DNA of 15,477 bases. Source: an uncultured Collinsella sp. (GTDB lineage: Bacteria; Actinomycetota; Coriobacteriia; Coriobacteriales; Coriobacteriaceae). A model generated the notes under the pieces. It searched no databases and was not told the DNA's origin. It saw only the letters and a program-made list of their open reading frames with translations. The stretch lies in assembly GCA_902494375.1 (NCBI GenBank), contig CABUTL010000013.1:1-15477 (forward strand). The letters are read 5' to 3'. Each line of letters opens with the position of its first letter. Within the stretch, counting starts at the first letter, position 1. A program made the position numbers and the translations under genes. This document shows, piece by piece, positions 1-6,862 of this stretch.

Positions 1-468
<468 letters not shown>

Positions 469-489
469 CTTTTGCCGCATACCCCCTGT

Positions 490-540
490 CGGCCGCATGC
501 GAATCCCTCCACGGGTTCGCATGCGGCCGTTTTGTTTTTG
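490..540 (+). terminator. Rho-independent terminator of the GH1 gene
   Basis: A perfect 14-bp stem (CGGCCGCATGCGAA at 490-503 with its complement at 516-529) is extended inward by CCC/GGG and followed by a T-rich tract at 530-539. It starts 21 bases after the stop codon. Confidence 0.9.
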
Positions 541-561
541 GTGGGCCCGAGCGGATCATTC

Positions 562-696
562 GTCTCGATCTGTAACATCTAACTGGGATTTTCGGTCTTA
601 AATGTTACAGATCGAGACAAACAGGAGTCCGGTCAAAAAATCTCAATCTGTAACACGTAGCCCACTTTCGACCGTCTACCTGTTACAGATCAAGAC
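562..696. repeat. Two tandem inverted-repeat units, 78-bp period, core TGTTACAGAT
   Basis: Unit 1 has a perfect 17-bp inverted repeat, GTCTCGATCTGTAACAT at 562-578 and its complement at 602-618. Unit 2 has the same architecture at 641-655 and 681-696. Left arms and right arms are each exactly 78 bases apart and the central loops have equal length but different sequence. In unit 2 both arms carry CA where unit 1 has CG, so two pairs of the hairpin are lost while the ATCTGTAACA core is kept. This resembles a dispersed intergenic repeat or a protein-binding array. No gene is visible around it. Confidence 0.8.
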
Positions 697-750
697 AATA
701 AGATAGTCAAATCCGAACTTTCCAAGCAGTTATGAAGCATGGTTTCTAGT

Positions 751-816
751 TTTCGGTATTACGAACATACTTTCGGTATCATTTGATACCGATATGATAC
801 CGAAAACATATTCGGT
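751..816. repeat. TTTCGGTAT inverted/direct repeat cluster
   Basis: TTTCGGTAT occurs at 751-759 and 771-779, 20 bases apart, and inverted at 797-805; a truncated ATTCGGT follows at 810-816. TTTCGGTATCAT (771-782) and its perfect complement (794-805) form a 12-bp dyad. A second nested dyad, CGGTATCA/TGATACCG (774-791), uses the same left arm. The layout resembles an operator array, but both flanking genes end here rather than start. Confidence 0.7.
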
Positions 817-898
817 CCCGATGGAGGACTTCGTACGCTACCCAACCAAGTTGCAGGTTCACGAACTCCGTCGATCTTCCGAGCGCCCATGAATTCCT

Positions 899-960
899 AT
901 TTGCGCGTCAAATCGCGTCACGTTGACACGTAAAATGACGCGCAAATTTTTACGCGTCAT
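899..960. repeat. CGCGTCA dyads with two alternative pairings; possible weak terminator of the DeoR gene
   Basis: A perfect 12-bp inverted repeat joins ATTTGCGCGTCA (899-910) and TGACGCGCAAAT (936-947). The right arm can instead pair as ATGACGCG (935-942) with CGCGTCAT (953-960), which on the minus strand is followed by TTTT. A further CGCGTCA lies at 914-920. The second hairpin sits about 55 bases past the stop of the leftward DeoR gene and may end its transcript, although the T tract is short. The rest of the 541-1014 gap holds no convincing gene. Confidence 0.6.
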
Positions 961-1014
961 TGTAAAGCGGTACCCCCGCGCCGGCAGGGACAGAAGTATC
1001 GTCTGTAGCATTAG

Positions 1015-1779
1015 TTAGCAGATGACCTGCGTGTGCTCCTCGATGGCAGTGCGGTCCTCGGCGGCGATACCCGGCTCGCACACCACGGCGTCCAGGCTGT
1101 CCAGGCGGCAGAAGGTGTAGAAGTCGCGCTTGCCGATCTTGCTGGAGTCGGCGATCAGATAGCGCGAGTCGGCCTTGCTAAAGGCGAGCTGCTGGATGCG
1201 GCCCTCTTCCATGTTAGACGTGGACACGTCGCCGTCCAAAATGCCGTTGGCGCCGATATAGGCTGCGTCGATTCCCAGCGCGCGCAGGGTATCCTCGGCC
1301 ATGGGGCCCACAAAGGCTGCAGTGCGGCGGCGATACATACCGCCCACGAGGCACAGGTCGCAGTCCTCGCGCGCCTCGAGCAGGTTAAACACTGAAAGCG
1401 AATTGGTCACAATGCGCAGGCGAAACGCCGGCAGCATCGAGGCCATCTGCTCCACCGTAGTGCCCGTGCCCAAAAAGATGGTCGAGCCCTCCTCGATAAG
1501 CTCCACAGAACGGCGCGCAATCTGCAACTTTTCCTCGGCATGCTTTGTGCGCTTTTCGCTGTGCGAATACTCATGGCGCAGCATAGCGTGTGGACGGCTC
1601 TGCGCACTGCGGGCTCCGCCGTGCACGCGCTCGATCTCGCCCAGGCTCGCAAGCTCCTCAAGGTCACGGCGGATCGTCATATCCGAGACACCTAACGCAT
1701 CCGAAATCTCCTTGACCGAGACCGTTCCCTGTTCCTCGAGCAGCTGCCGAACCTTATCCTGTCGCTCCGCTTTAATCAC
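1015..1779 (-). CDS. DeoR/GlpR-family transcriptional regulator
   Basis: This is a 254-residue sugar-metabolism repressor of the DeoR family. The winged HTH covers about residues 10-55 (VSVKEISDALGVSDMTIRRD, then the GEIERVHGGA turn). The C-terminal sensor domain shows FLGTGTTVEQMA, VTNS, the VGGMYRRRT stretch and LIADSSKIG, typical of binding a phosphosugar. The GTG at 1779 is chosen because GAGGA lies 6 bases upstream and the protein then begins MIKAERQDK, the usual family start; a GTG at 1806 adds nine residues but has no ribosome site. It is divergent from galM and convergent with the phospho-beta-galactosidase gene, so it may control galactoside use (LacR-like). The true effector is not evident from sequence. 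Confidence 0.88.
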   Translation of the reverse strand: MIKAERQDKVRQLLEEQGTVSVKEISDALGVSDMTIRRDLEELASLGEIERVHGGARSAQSRPHAMLRHEYSHSEKRTKHAEEKLQIARRSVELIEEGSTIFLGTGTTVEQMASMLPAFRLRIVTNSLSVFNLLEAREDCDLCLVGGMYRRRTAAFVGPMAEDTLRALGIDAAYIGANGILDGDVSTSNMEEGRIQQLAFSKADSRYLIADSSKIGKRDFYTFCRLDSLDAVVCEPGIAAEDRTAIEEHTQVIC

Positions 1780-1808
1780 GATGAGTCCTCGCTGTTCCAC
1801 GCTCACGT

Positions 1809-1836
1809 CAATTCAAACAATAACGAACAAATTGTA
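1809..1836 (-). promoter_or_regulatory. Candidate promoter -10 and operator of the DeoR-family gene
   Basis: On the minus strand TACAAT (complement of 1831-1836) could be a -10 box. Just downstream, CAATT (1809-1813) and AATTG (1830-1834) flank TGTTCGTTATTGTTTG, which has the TGTTCGTT-like look of DeoR-family operators. No good -35 box is seen. Autoregulation is an inference. Confidence 0.35.
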
Positions 1837-1881
1837 TCAGACTCGCGCGCGTCAGAAATGAACGCCCGCACAGCTCCAATC

Positions 1882-1932
1882 ATCACTTTTTTGAGAAAAA
1901 TACCCCCTGCTTTAGTGGGGTGTAGTGATAAT
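1882..1932 (+). promoter_or_regulatory. Candidate galM control region with nested dyads
   Basis: Nested inverted repeats ATCACT/AGTGAT (1882-1887 and 1924-1929) and ACCCC/GGGGT (1902-1906 and 1917-1921) lie 60-100 bases before galM. GATAAT at 1927-1932 could be a -10 box, placing the start near 1939. A -35 box is not clear. Confidence 0.35.
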
Positions 1933-1984
1933 CTCGCCTGTTCGCGTTACAGTTTGTCGGAAATACCTCGATGTTAGGAACCAA

Positions 1985-3037
1985 ATGATCACTTCCGAGC
2001 TTTTCGGCACCGCGCCGTGCGGTACCCCCGTTCATCGTTACACCCTCAACGGGCCCGAGATCTGCGTTCGCATTATGGACTATGGCGCCACCGTGTTGGG
2101 CATCGACGTGCCCGACATCCCCGGCAACGTGCGCGATGTGGTGCTGGGCTTCGATAAGCTCGAGGATTACTTTGACAACCCCGCCTGCTTTGGTGCGACC
2201 ATCGGACCTGTGGCCAACCGCACTGCAGGTGCCACGATCACCATCGCCGGCACGGACTGGCATATGCCGGCCAACGAAGGCGCCAACAACCTGCACAGCG
2301 ATCTTGAGCATGGTCTGCACAAGCGCGTATGGGATGTTGAGCTCGACGAGGTCCACAATGCCGTGCGCATGACCACCTCGCTTAAGGATGGCGAGCTGGG
2401 CCTGCCCGGCAACCGCACGTTTACGGCCGTGTTTACCGTAACGCGCACCGGTTGCTTCCGTATCGAATATGGCTGTGAGAGCGACCGCGCCACGTACGTG
2501 TCCATGACCAACCACACGTACTTTAACCTTGCCGGCCACAACGCCGGCATGGACTGTGAGCACTTCTTTGTTGCTAACGCTGCCCACTACCTGCCCATCA
2601 ATGAGCAGAACATTCCCACCGGCGAGATCGCTCCGGTCGAAGGCACGCCGTTTGACTTTCGCGAGCTGCGCCCCGTCGCGCCCGGCATGGAAGCCGACGA
2701 CCCGCAGATTAAGCAGGCCCGTGGCTATGACCACTGCCTGTGCATCGATGGCTATCAGTACGGCCGTAATCTGCGCCGCGCGATGCACGTCGAGGAGATG
2801 TGGACCGGTCGTGAGCTGGACTACTACACCACCGCCCCGGGTGTGCAGCTCTACACCGGCAACTGGCTGGGCGACGAGCACGCCAAGGACGATGCTAACT
2901 ATGGCTGGGGCGCCGGCTTTGCCCTTGAGGCCGAGATGTACCCCGACACGCCGCACCAGCCGCTGTTCCCGCAGGGCATTGTGGGCCCGGGTCATCCCTA
3001 CAGCAATGTGATTGAGTACCACTTTATGAGGCACTAA
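1985..3037 (+). CDS. galM: Aldose 1-epimerase (galactose mutarotase)
   Basis: This 350-residue enzyme interconverts alpha and beta anomers of galactose or glucose. Family residues are present in order: Arg in NRTAG (about 79), His in NNLHSD (104), the catalytic His in TNHTYFNL (177), Asp in GYDHCL (249) and the catalytic Glu in FALEAEMYP (314). The length fits the family. The ATG at 1985 follows TAGGAA by four bases and gives the usual N-terminus (MITSELFG); an upstream in-frame GTG at 1925 adds 20 atypical residues. It is divergent from the DeoR-type regulator and follows a phospho-beta-galactosidase gene on the same strand, which suggests galactoside catabolism. A strong terminator follows, so it is probably monocistronic. 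Confidence 0.93.
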   Translation: MITSELFGTAPCGTPVHRYTLNGPEICVRIMDYGATVLGIDVPDIPGNVRDVVLGFDKLEDYFDNPACFGATIGPVANRTAGATITIAGTDWHMPANEGANNLHSDLEHGLHKRVWDVELDEVHNAVRMTTSLKDGELGLPGNRTFTAVFTVTRTGCFRIEYGCESDRATYVSMTNHTYFNLAGHNAGMDCEHFFVANAAHYLPINEQNIPTGEIAPVEGTPFDFRELRPVAPGMEADDPQIKQARGYDHCLCIDGYQYGRNLRRAMHVEEMWTGRELDYYTTAPGVQLYTGNWLGDEHAKDDANYGWGAGFALEAEMYPDTPHQPLFPQGIVGPGHPYSNVIEYHFMRH

Positions 3038-3063
3038 GCCCACAACGCAACATATCGCACAGC

Positions 3064-3099
3064 AACGCCCGCCGGCACCACCGCCGACGGGCGTTTTTT
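3064..3099 (+). terminator. Rho-independent terminator of galM
   Basis: AACGCCCGCCGGC (3064-3076) pairs with GCCGACGGGCGTT (3083-3095) with one mismatch and runs into a T6 tract. Confidence 0.9.
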
Positions 3100-3150
3100 C
3101 ATCTTTTGGGCTCTTTTTCGCTGTGACTGTATGAGTGACATATCAAAACT

Positions 3151-3290
3151 ATGCCCATTTACTACGTTTAGCCCGGGATGCTCGACCATGCACCGGTTTT
3201 TGCTAAATGCGCGAGCCGTCTACCTGCGGTTTTGTTTTTCTCAAATTCGACATGCTCGGCGATAGCCGATCAAACGTAGTAAATGGGCAT
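3151..3290. repeat. Perfect 19-bp inverted repeat enclosing 102 bp
   Basis: ATGCCCATTTACTACGTTT (3151-3169) recurs as its exact complement at 3272-3290. Similarity weakens outside the arms but a CAAAA/TTTTTG pairing continues. The interior has no ORF and no obvious target-site duplication flanks it. It fits a small MITE-like or dispersed palindromic element. The rest of the 3038-3363 gap holds only the galM terminator. Confidence 0.75.
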
Positions 3291-3363
3291 TGTTTTTGAC
3301 AGGCAGCATCGCGCGCGTCCCTCGCAAGGGCAAAATGATTCGTTTTTCTCCGTCCCCAAGGGA

Positions 3364-3849
3364 TCAGTTGAACAGATTGCCGATGGGGTCGGGATTGGAG
3401 CTGGGGAGGTAGCGGATTTCTAGCTCTATGCCGAGCTTTTGCAGCTCTTTAAAGGCGGCGACATCTGCGTCGTCTACGGCAACGGCAGGCGTTATGGGGC
3501 GCTTGCCCTCCCCTGTCTGCATATGGCCAATGCTGATCTTGGTGATCGGCACGCCACCCTTAACCAGCGCGAGTGCATCGGCGGGTGAGGCCACCATGAT
3601 CAGAATCAATTGGCGCGGCGTTGCGGTATGAATGATGTCGATGGCCCTTTGCACCGAGAAAAACCGTGTCCACACGCCCTCGGGCACCGCGACCCTCATA
3701 GGCGCCCACTTGCGCGAATCCGCCGCAATCTCGTCGTTAACGATCAGGACGAGGTTGGAACCAACCGCCTCATTCCACAGCTCAACGTCTTGCCCGTAAA
3801 TAAACCGATCATCGATGCGCGTGAGAAGAATCTTGGGTTGAATCATCAC
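3364..3849 (-). CDS. PTS IIB-like protein, mannose/fructose/sorbose family, with Tyr at the phosphorylation site
   Basis: The 161-residue length and sequence match the IIB domain of mannose-family PTS permeases: KILLTRIDDR at the start, VNDEIAADS, a central PRQLILIMVASPADAL strand-helix, PITKISIGHMQTG, and a C-terminal AFKELQKLGIELEIRYLP. In active IIB proteins the N-terminal loop reads RxIHGQ, and that His receives phosphate from IIA and passes it to sugar. Here the loop reads RFIYGQ: the codon is TAC, one base away from CAC. No IIA, IIC or IID gene is in the window. The protein is therefore probably not a normal phosphocarrier; a regulatory or decayed role is possible. Two adjacent ATG codons (3849, 3846) could start it. 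The family call is firm; the function is open. Confidence 0.85.
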   Translation of the reverse strand: MMIQPKILLTRIDDRFIYGQDVELWNEAVGSNLVLIVNDEIAADSRKWAPMRVAVPEGVWTRFFSVQRAIDIIHTATPRQLILIMVASPADALALVKGGVPITKISIGHMQTGEGKRPITPAVAVDDADVAAFKELQKLGIELEIRYLPSSNPDPIGNLFN

Positions 3850-3896
3850 TGCCCCATTCTGCTTGAGACCCGTAAGAGCAAGACATCACGTCTCCA

Positions 3897-3902
3897 ATAT
3901 TA
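3897..3902 (-). promoter_or_regulatory. Possible -10 box of the IIB-like gene
   Basis: TAATAT on the minus strand lies about 50 bases before the IIB-like start codon and back-to-back with the tRNA promoter. No convincing -35 box is present. Confidence 0.3.
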
Positions 3903-3935
3903 GTGCATTTAAAGTGAGAAAAGCCGTCAGAACAC

Positions 3936-3964
3936 TTGCGCGGATGTGCGATGTCCCGTATCAT
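3936..3964 (+). promoter_or_regulatory. Promoter of tRNA-Thr
   Basis: TTGCGC (3936-3941) and TATCAT (3959-3964) are separated by exactly 17 bases, placing the transcription start near 3971. A TGACGC/GCGTCA dyad (3975-3980, 3988-3993) lies in the leader before the mature tRNA. Confidence 0.65.
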
Positions 3965-4003
3965 AGACAGCCGTTGACGCCTCAGTTGCGTCACCACATG
4001 GCC

Positions 4004-4079
4004 GCCAGCGTAGCTCAGTTGGTAGAGCACCGCTCTCGTAAAGCGGGGGTCACCGGTTCGAGCCCGGTCGCTGGCTCCA
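4004..4079 (+). tRNA. tRNA-Thr, anticodon CGT
   Basis: The full cloverleaf can be drawn: acceptor GCCAGCG/CGCTGGC, D arm GCTC/GAGC, anticodon stem CCGCT/AGCGG with loop CTCGTAA (anticodon CGT at 4037-4039), variable loop GGGTC, and T arm ACCGG/CCGGT with loop TTCGAGC. The discriminator is T at 4076 and CCA is encoded at 4077-4079. It reads the Thr codon ACG. Confidence 0.97.
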
Positions 4080-4090
4080 TTGCACAAGAT

Positions 4091-4114
4091 AGCCGCCTTC
4101 GGGCGGCTTTTTTG
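4091..4114 (+). terminator. Terminator after tRNA-Thr
   Basis: AGCCGCC, a TTCG tetraloop and GGCGGCT are followed by a T run, starting 12 bases after the tRNA. Confidence 0.93.
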
Positions 4115-4530
4115 TTACCGATTTCAGGCGCACATCCGCCGGAATTCGCCCACTCGGTGGACTTCGGGTTTAATGCTTAGGGGCGGGGATTTACCAAAGT
4201 GAAATTTTAATGAAAAGAAACCCAGCTGCAACAATTGCCATGGCGAGGGCTCGAATTGGCCATATAGATCTAAAATAGTCACCATACCTTCTCTTTTGCT
4301 GGAACGATATATCTATACAAGGTTGTGAGCGGAAAACAAAAATACGTCGATTGCTATCCGACAAACGGGTCTGGAATTGCATTCACCGGCATTTCGGGGC
4401 AGATTGATACACATGTACGAAAGGGAACCTATGTGGTGCGTTGGGTTGGAGCTGCTGCAGGCCCGATATGGATTGCGGTCTTGCGCCCCGATGTCCAAAT
4501 AGGTTTCTCTCTCTAGACGGGAAGTTGCTC
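4115..4530. other. Lower-GC patch without a confident gene
   Basis: This stretch is clearly less GC-rich than its neighbours. It holds several short open frames but none is convincing. One at 4325-4516 (+, GTG start, 63 codons) reads TYVVRWVGAAAGPIWIAVL near its end, but AAGG sits too close to the start. One at 4191-4382 (-, 63 codons) ends in a hydrophobic helix (ALAMAIVAAGFLFIKISLW) and has no ribosome site. A third, from ATG 4413 to a stop at 4500-4502, reads MWCVGLELLQARYGL. Overlapping partly plausible frames suggest a decayed or frameshifted gene upstream of the 4531 ORF. Confidence 0.4.
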
Positions 4531-4896
4531 ATGGACGCCATATATGACGGAGATGACTGGGTCGATCATTATACTTGGCGCCTGGTCGGCTCGAACGACA
4601 ATGGGGATGTGGTGTTTGATGGACTATGTCCAAAGCATCTCCATCCTTTTGTCTCGTCGTTAATTGAGAGTTCCGCTCGTGTTGCCCCCTACAGCTCGGC
4701 ATCGCTTCATGATACGGACGTTTTGAAGACCATAAGGGAATCAATTGACGATGGCACGATGAGCGGCCCGCTGTTTTCTCGGCTTGTGGGGCTAGATGAG
4801 ATTGGCTCGAAACGACTGCTTGCGGGCGAAAAAGTGGAACTCACTTATCGGTCGATGATTTCAATCCTGCGGCTAGCCGATGTTCTTCGCAAATAA
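4531..4896 (+). CDS. Hypothetical protein, 121 aa, with HTH-like C-terminus
   Basis: I do not recognise this gene. The ATG at 4531 follows GGGAAG by six bases; the frame is open further upstream (to a TTG at 4441) but that extension is Cys-rich and not protein-like. The N-terminal half is acidic and aromatic (DGDDWVDHYTWRLVG). The C-terminal 45 residues, MSGPLFSRLVGLDEIGSKRL followed by LAGEK and ISILRLADVLRK, have the spacing of a XRE-type helix-turn-helix as found in antitoxin-like or phage-type regulators; this is a pattern-based guess. Base composition is lower in GC and codon use differs from the flanking genes, which hints at acquired DNA. It stands alone between the tRNA and the nag locus. 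Confidence 0.55.
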   Translation: MDAIYDGDDWVDHYTWRLVGSNDNGDVVFDGLCPKHLHPFVSSLIESSARVAPYSSASLHDTDVLKTIRESIDDGTMSGPLFSRLVGLDEIGSKRLLAGEKVELTYRSMISILRLADVLRK

Positions 4897-4934
4897 ATCC
4901 AAGCAAAACGCCGCCGGCAACTCCCCTACTCAAC

Positions 4935-4985
4935 AAAAAAGCCCCGCCAACCGCAATCCCCAAGGGAACCGCGATTAACGGGGCT
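4935..4985 (-). terminator. Terminator of the nagA-yhcH transcript
   Basis: On the minus strand AGCCCCG (from 4985) pairs with CGGGGCT (to 4940), with a partly paired interior, and is followed by TTTTT. It lies about 60 bases past the YhcH-family stop codon. Confidence 0.8.
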
Positions 4986-5043
4986 CAAGCGCGCTCCTCA
5001 ATGGAATCACGTCATCAGACGAGCAGCTCAGCCGAGCAGTGCG

Positions 5044-5517
5044 TTACTCCTCCCAGTAAGCGTCTGCAAGCAGCTTAAAGCAGATCTTCTTGACCGGCTG
5101 TGCGCCATCGCCCGGGAACTCGAGCGTGGGCATGTGAGGCTCGCCGGCAACGAACAGCGCGAACTTGTCGTCGGCAAGATCGCCGGCGATCGAGGCGTCG
5201 GAATCAACCAGGTCGTAGTCGTCCTTCTCGTCAAACTCCTGGACCAGCGTCAGGCTGCCCGTGGCAACCTTAAAGGCCTCGCGACCCTCGACATCGATCT
5301 GCAGGTCGTGATAGCGCTGATGCGTCTCATAGTGAGCCTCAGCCTCCGGACGCGTCGTGGGAGCCATGACGTTCGCAAAGACCTTGTCGCCCAGAATCGG
5401 ATGGCTGCCGACCTCGAGCTGCGCCGGGTCGTTCTCCTCGAGCCAGTCGATCAGCACGTCGAGACCCTTGAGCATTCCGCGGTACTCCTCGATATCGCCC
5501 AATGCACCGTAAATCAT
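5044..5517 (-). CDS. YhcH/YjgK/YiaL (NanQ-like) family protein
   Basis: This 157-residue cupin-like protein belongs to the YhcH/YjgK/YiaL family (DUF386), whose best-known member NanQ speeds anomer conversion of N-acetylneuraminate. The family landmarks are the metal-site region HYETHQRYHDLQIDVEG (about residues 62-78), which supplies His and Glu ligands, and GEPHMP with the conserved His near the C-terminus (about 128). The start MIYGALGDIEEY is typical, with GAGGGG seven bases upstream. It begins 32 bases after nagA, so the two are probably cotranscribed. In amino-sugar loci such proteins are thought to act on open-chain or anomeric forms of the sugar. Whether it acts on sialic acid, ManNAc or GlcNAc derivatives cannot be told here. 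Confidence 0.88.
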   Translation of the reverse strand: MIYGALGDIEEYRGMLKGLDVLIDWLEENDPAQLEVGSHPILGDKVFANVMAPTTRPEAEAHYETHQRYHDLQIDVEGREAFKVATGSLTLVQEFDEKDDYDLVDSDASIAGDLADDKFALFVAGEPHMPTLEFPGDGAQPVKKICFKLLADAYWEE

Positions 5518-5549
5518 CTAAATCCCCTCTCGGATCGTTTCTTTGGCAG

Positions 5550-6719
5550 CTACTCGGCAAACGCATTACCGACGCTGTTGCCACCCACATACGTCTCGAC
5601 CAGGGTAAGGTCGGGATTGAACACGACAAAATCGGCATCGCGGCCAGGCATAATGCTGCCACATTTATCCTCGACGTGAGCAGAACGCGCGGGCACCTCG
5701 GTCGCCATGCGAATGGCGATATCGGCGCTCGCAAGACCCCAGTCGACGATGTTCTTGACGCCCTGTGCGAGCGTGAGCACCGAACCGGCGATAGCAGAGC
5801 CATCGGCGAGCCAGCAAAGGTTGTCCTTCATAATGACGTCCATGCCGCCGCTGGTGTACTTGCCCTCGGGCATGCCGCCGCAACCCAGGCAATCGGTGAT
5901 CAGCACCGTGTGCTGCCAGCCCTTGGCCTGCAGCAGTGCCTTGATAGCAGCAGGGTTCACGTGTTTGCCGTCGCAAATGATCTCGGCATAGGTCTCGGGC
6001 GTGGACATGGCAGCGCCCACGACACCGGGCTCACGGTGATGCAGACCACGCTGGCCGTTGTAGGTATGCGTAAAGCAGCTGGCGCCAGCATTGATGGCGG
6101 CGGCGCACTCATCATAGGTGGCATCGGAGTGGCCAATACAGGTCACGACGCCCTTTGCGCTCAGAGCCGCAGCGTAAGCGGCAGCGCCATCGCGCTCGGC
6201 CGCCATGGCGCTCTTGACGATACGACCGCCGGCGGCCTCCTGCCACTCGTCAAAAACTTTCTCGGACGGGTCGATCAGATAAGCAGGGTTCTGGGCACCC
6301 ACATGCTTCATGGTAAAGAACGGACCCTCCAGGTAGATGCCCTGAATACGAGCACCGCAGAACTCAGGTCCGCGCTCTTCGTCCGCCTGTGCAATGGCAG
6401 CGCAGGCCTCCTTGATCTGTTCTACGCCGTCGGTAAAGGTCGTAGGCAGCCAGCTGGTGGTACCACGACGAGCGAGCTCGGTCGAGCTGATGTTGATACC
6501 CTCGGCATCGTTATCGGTCGTAGCATGGTTATAGAAACCATGAATGTGGGTGTCCACCATGCCCGGCGCAATCCATGTACCAGAATAATCTTTGACCTCG
6601 CAAGCGGGCTCATCGGCCTGCCAAGCGCCAAAGACGCCATCTTCGACCATGAGGTAGCCGCCCAGCTGCGGCCCCGCCGGCAAAAAGAACTTGTCGGCCT
6701 TGATAGCATACGTGCTCAT
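5550..6719 (-). CDS. nagA: N-acetylglucosamine-6-phosphate deacetylase
   Basis: NagA removes the acetyl group from GlcNAc-6-P to give GlcN-6-P. All landmarks of the amidohydrolase family are present in the 389 residues: the DTHIHG metal motif (His58, His60), YLEGPF (Glu131), IGHSDATY (His197), THTYN (His218), LHHREPG (His227-228), CDGKHV (His253) and the catalytic Asp276 in LITDC. The C-terminal GSIMPGRDADFVVF strand is also typical. Small differences from common NagA proteins include THTYNGQRG in place of HLFNAM and LGCGGMPEGKY in place of AMAAAGLPDGEY. GGGAG lies six bases before the ATG. It follows the GntR-family regulator by 143 bp and precedes the YhcH-family gene. No nagB is in the window, so the next step must be encoded elsewhere. 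Confidence 0.95.
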   Translation of the reverse strand: MSTYAIKADKFFLPAGPQLGGYLMVEDGVFGAWQADEPACEVKDYSGTWIAPGMVDTHIHGFYNHATTDNDAEGINISSTELARRGTTSWLPTTFTDGVEQIKEACAAIAQADEERGPEFCGARIQGIYLEGPFFTMKHVGAQNPAYLIDPSEKVFDEWQEAAGGRIVKSAMAAERDGAAAYAAALSAKGVVTCIGHSDATYDECAAAINAGASCFTHTYNGQRGLHHREPGVVGAAMSTPETYAEIICDGKHVNPAAIKALLQAKGWQHTVLITDCLGCGGMPEGKYTSGGMDVIMKDNLCWLADGSAIAGSVLTLAQGVKNIVDWGLASADIAIRMATEVPARSAHVEDKCGSIMPGRDADFVVFNPDLTLVETYVGGNSVGNAFAE

Positions 6720-6806
6720 CTATGCTCCCGTACCCGCAGTGCGTTTTAGGGCGGATCAAAAACCACTGCATTGTTAATTCGAGCGATTGTTCGTTGCCTT
6801 CTTGCG

Positions 6807-6843
6807 CTTGGCACATTTTGCACCCGCCGCAAAACACGCCAAG
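6807..6843. repeat. Long interrupted palindrome between the GntR gene and nagA
   Basis: CTTGGC (6807-6812), TTTTGC (6816-6821), GCAAAA (6829-6834) and GCCAAG (6838-6843) form a symmetric two-part stem with a 3/3 internal loop and a 7-base apex. No T tract follows on either strand, so it is not a normal terminator. It could be a repressor site for nagA, an RNA processing hairpin or an attenuator. A degenerate TGGT-N4-GATC site (minus strand, complement of 6754-6765) also lies before nagA. Confidence 0.6.
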
Positions 6844-6862
6844 CCGTTTATACCCAATAACT

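Noticed and set aside
1883..3043. A 386-codon open frame on the minus strand
   Set aside because: It is antisense to galM, which has full family motifs and a good ribosome site.
3863..4180. A 105-codon open frame across the tRNA
   Set aside because: It runs through the tRNA gene and its terminator and has no ribosome site.
4004..4896. Integration of an island at the tRNA-Thr 3' end
   Set aside because: No second copy of the tRNA 3' end is seen downstream and no integrase is present, although composition does change.
5502..6749. A 415-codon open frame on the plus strand
   Set aside because: It mirrors nagA, which has all catalytic motifs on the minus strand; the antisense product has no recognisable motif.
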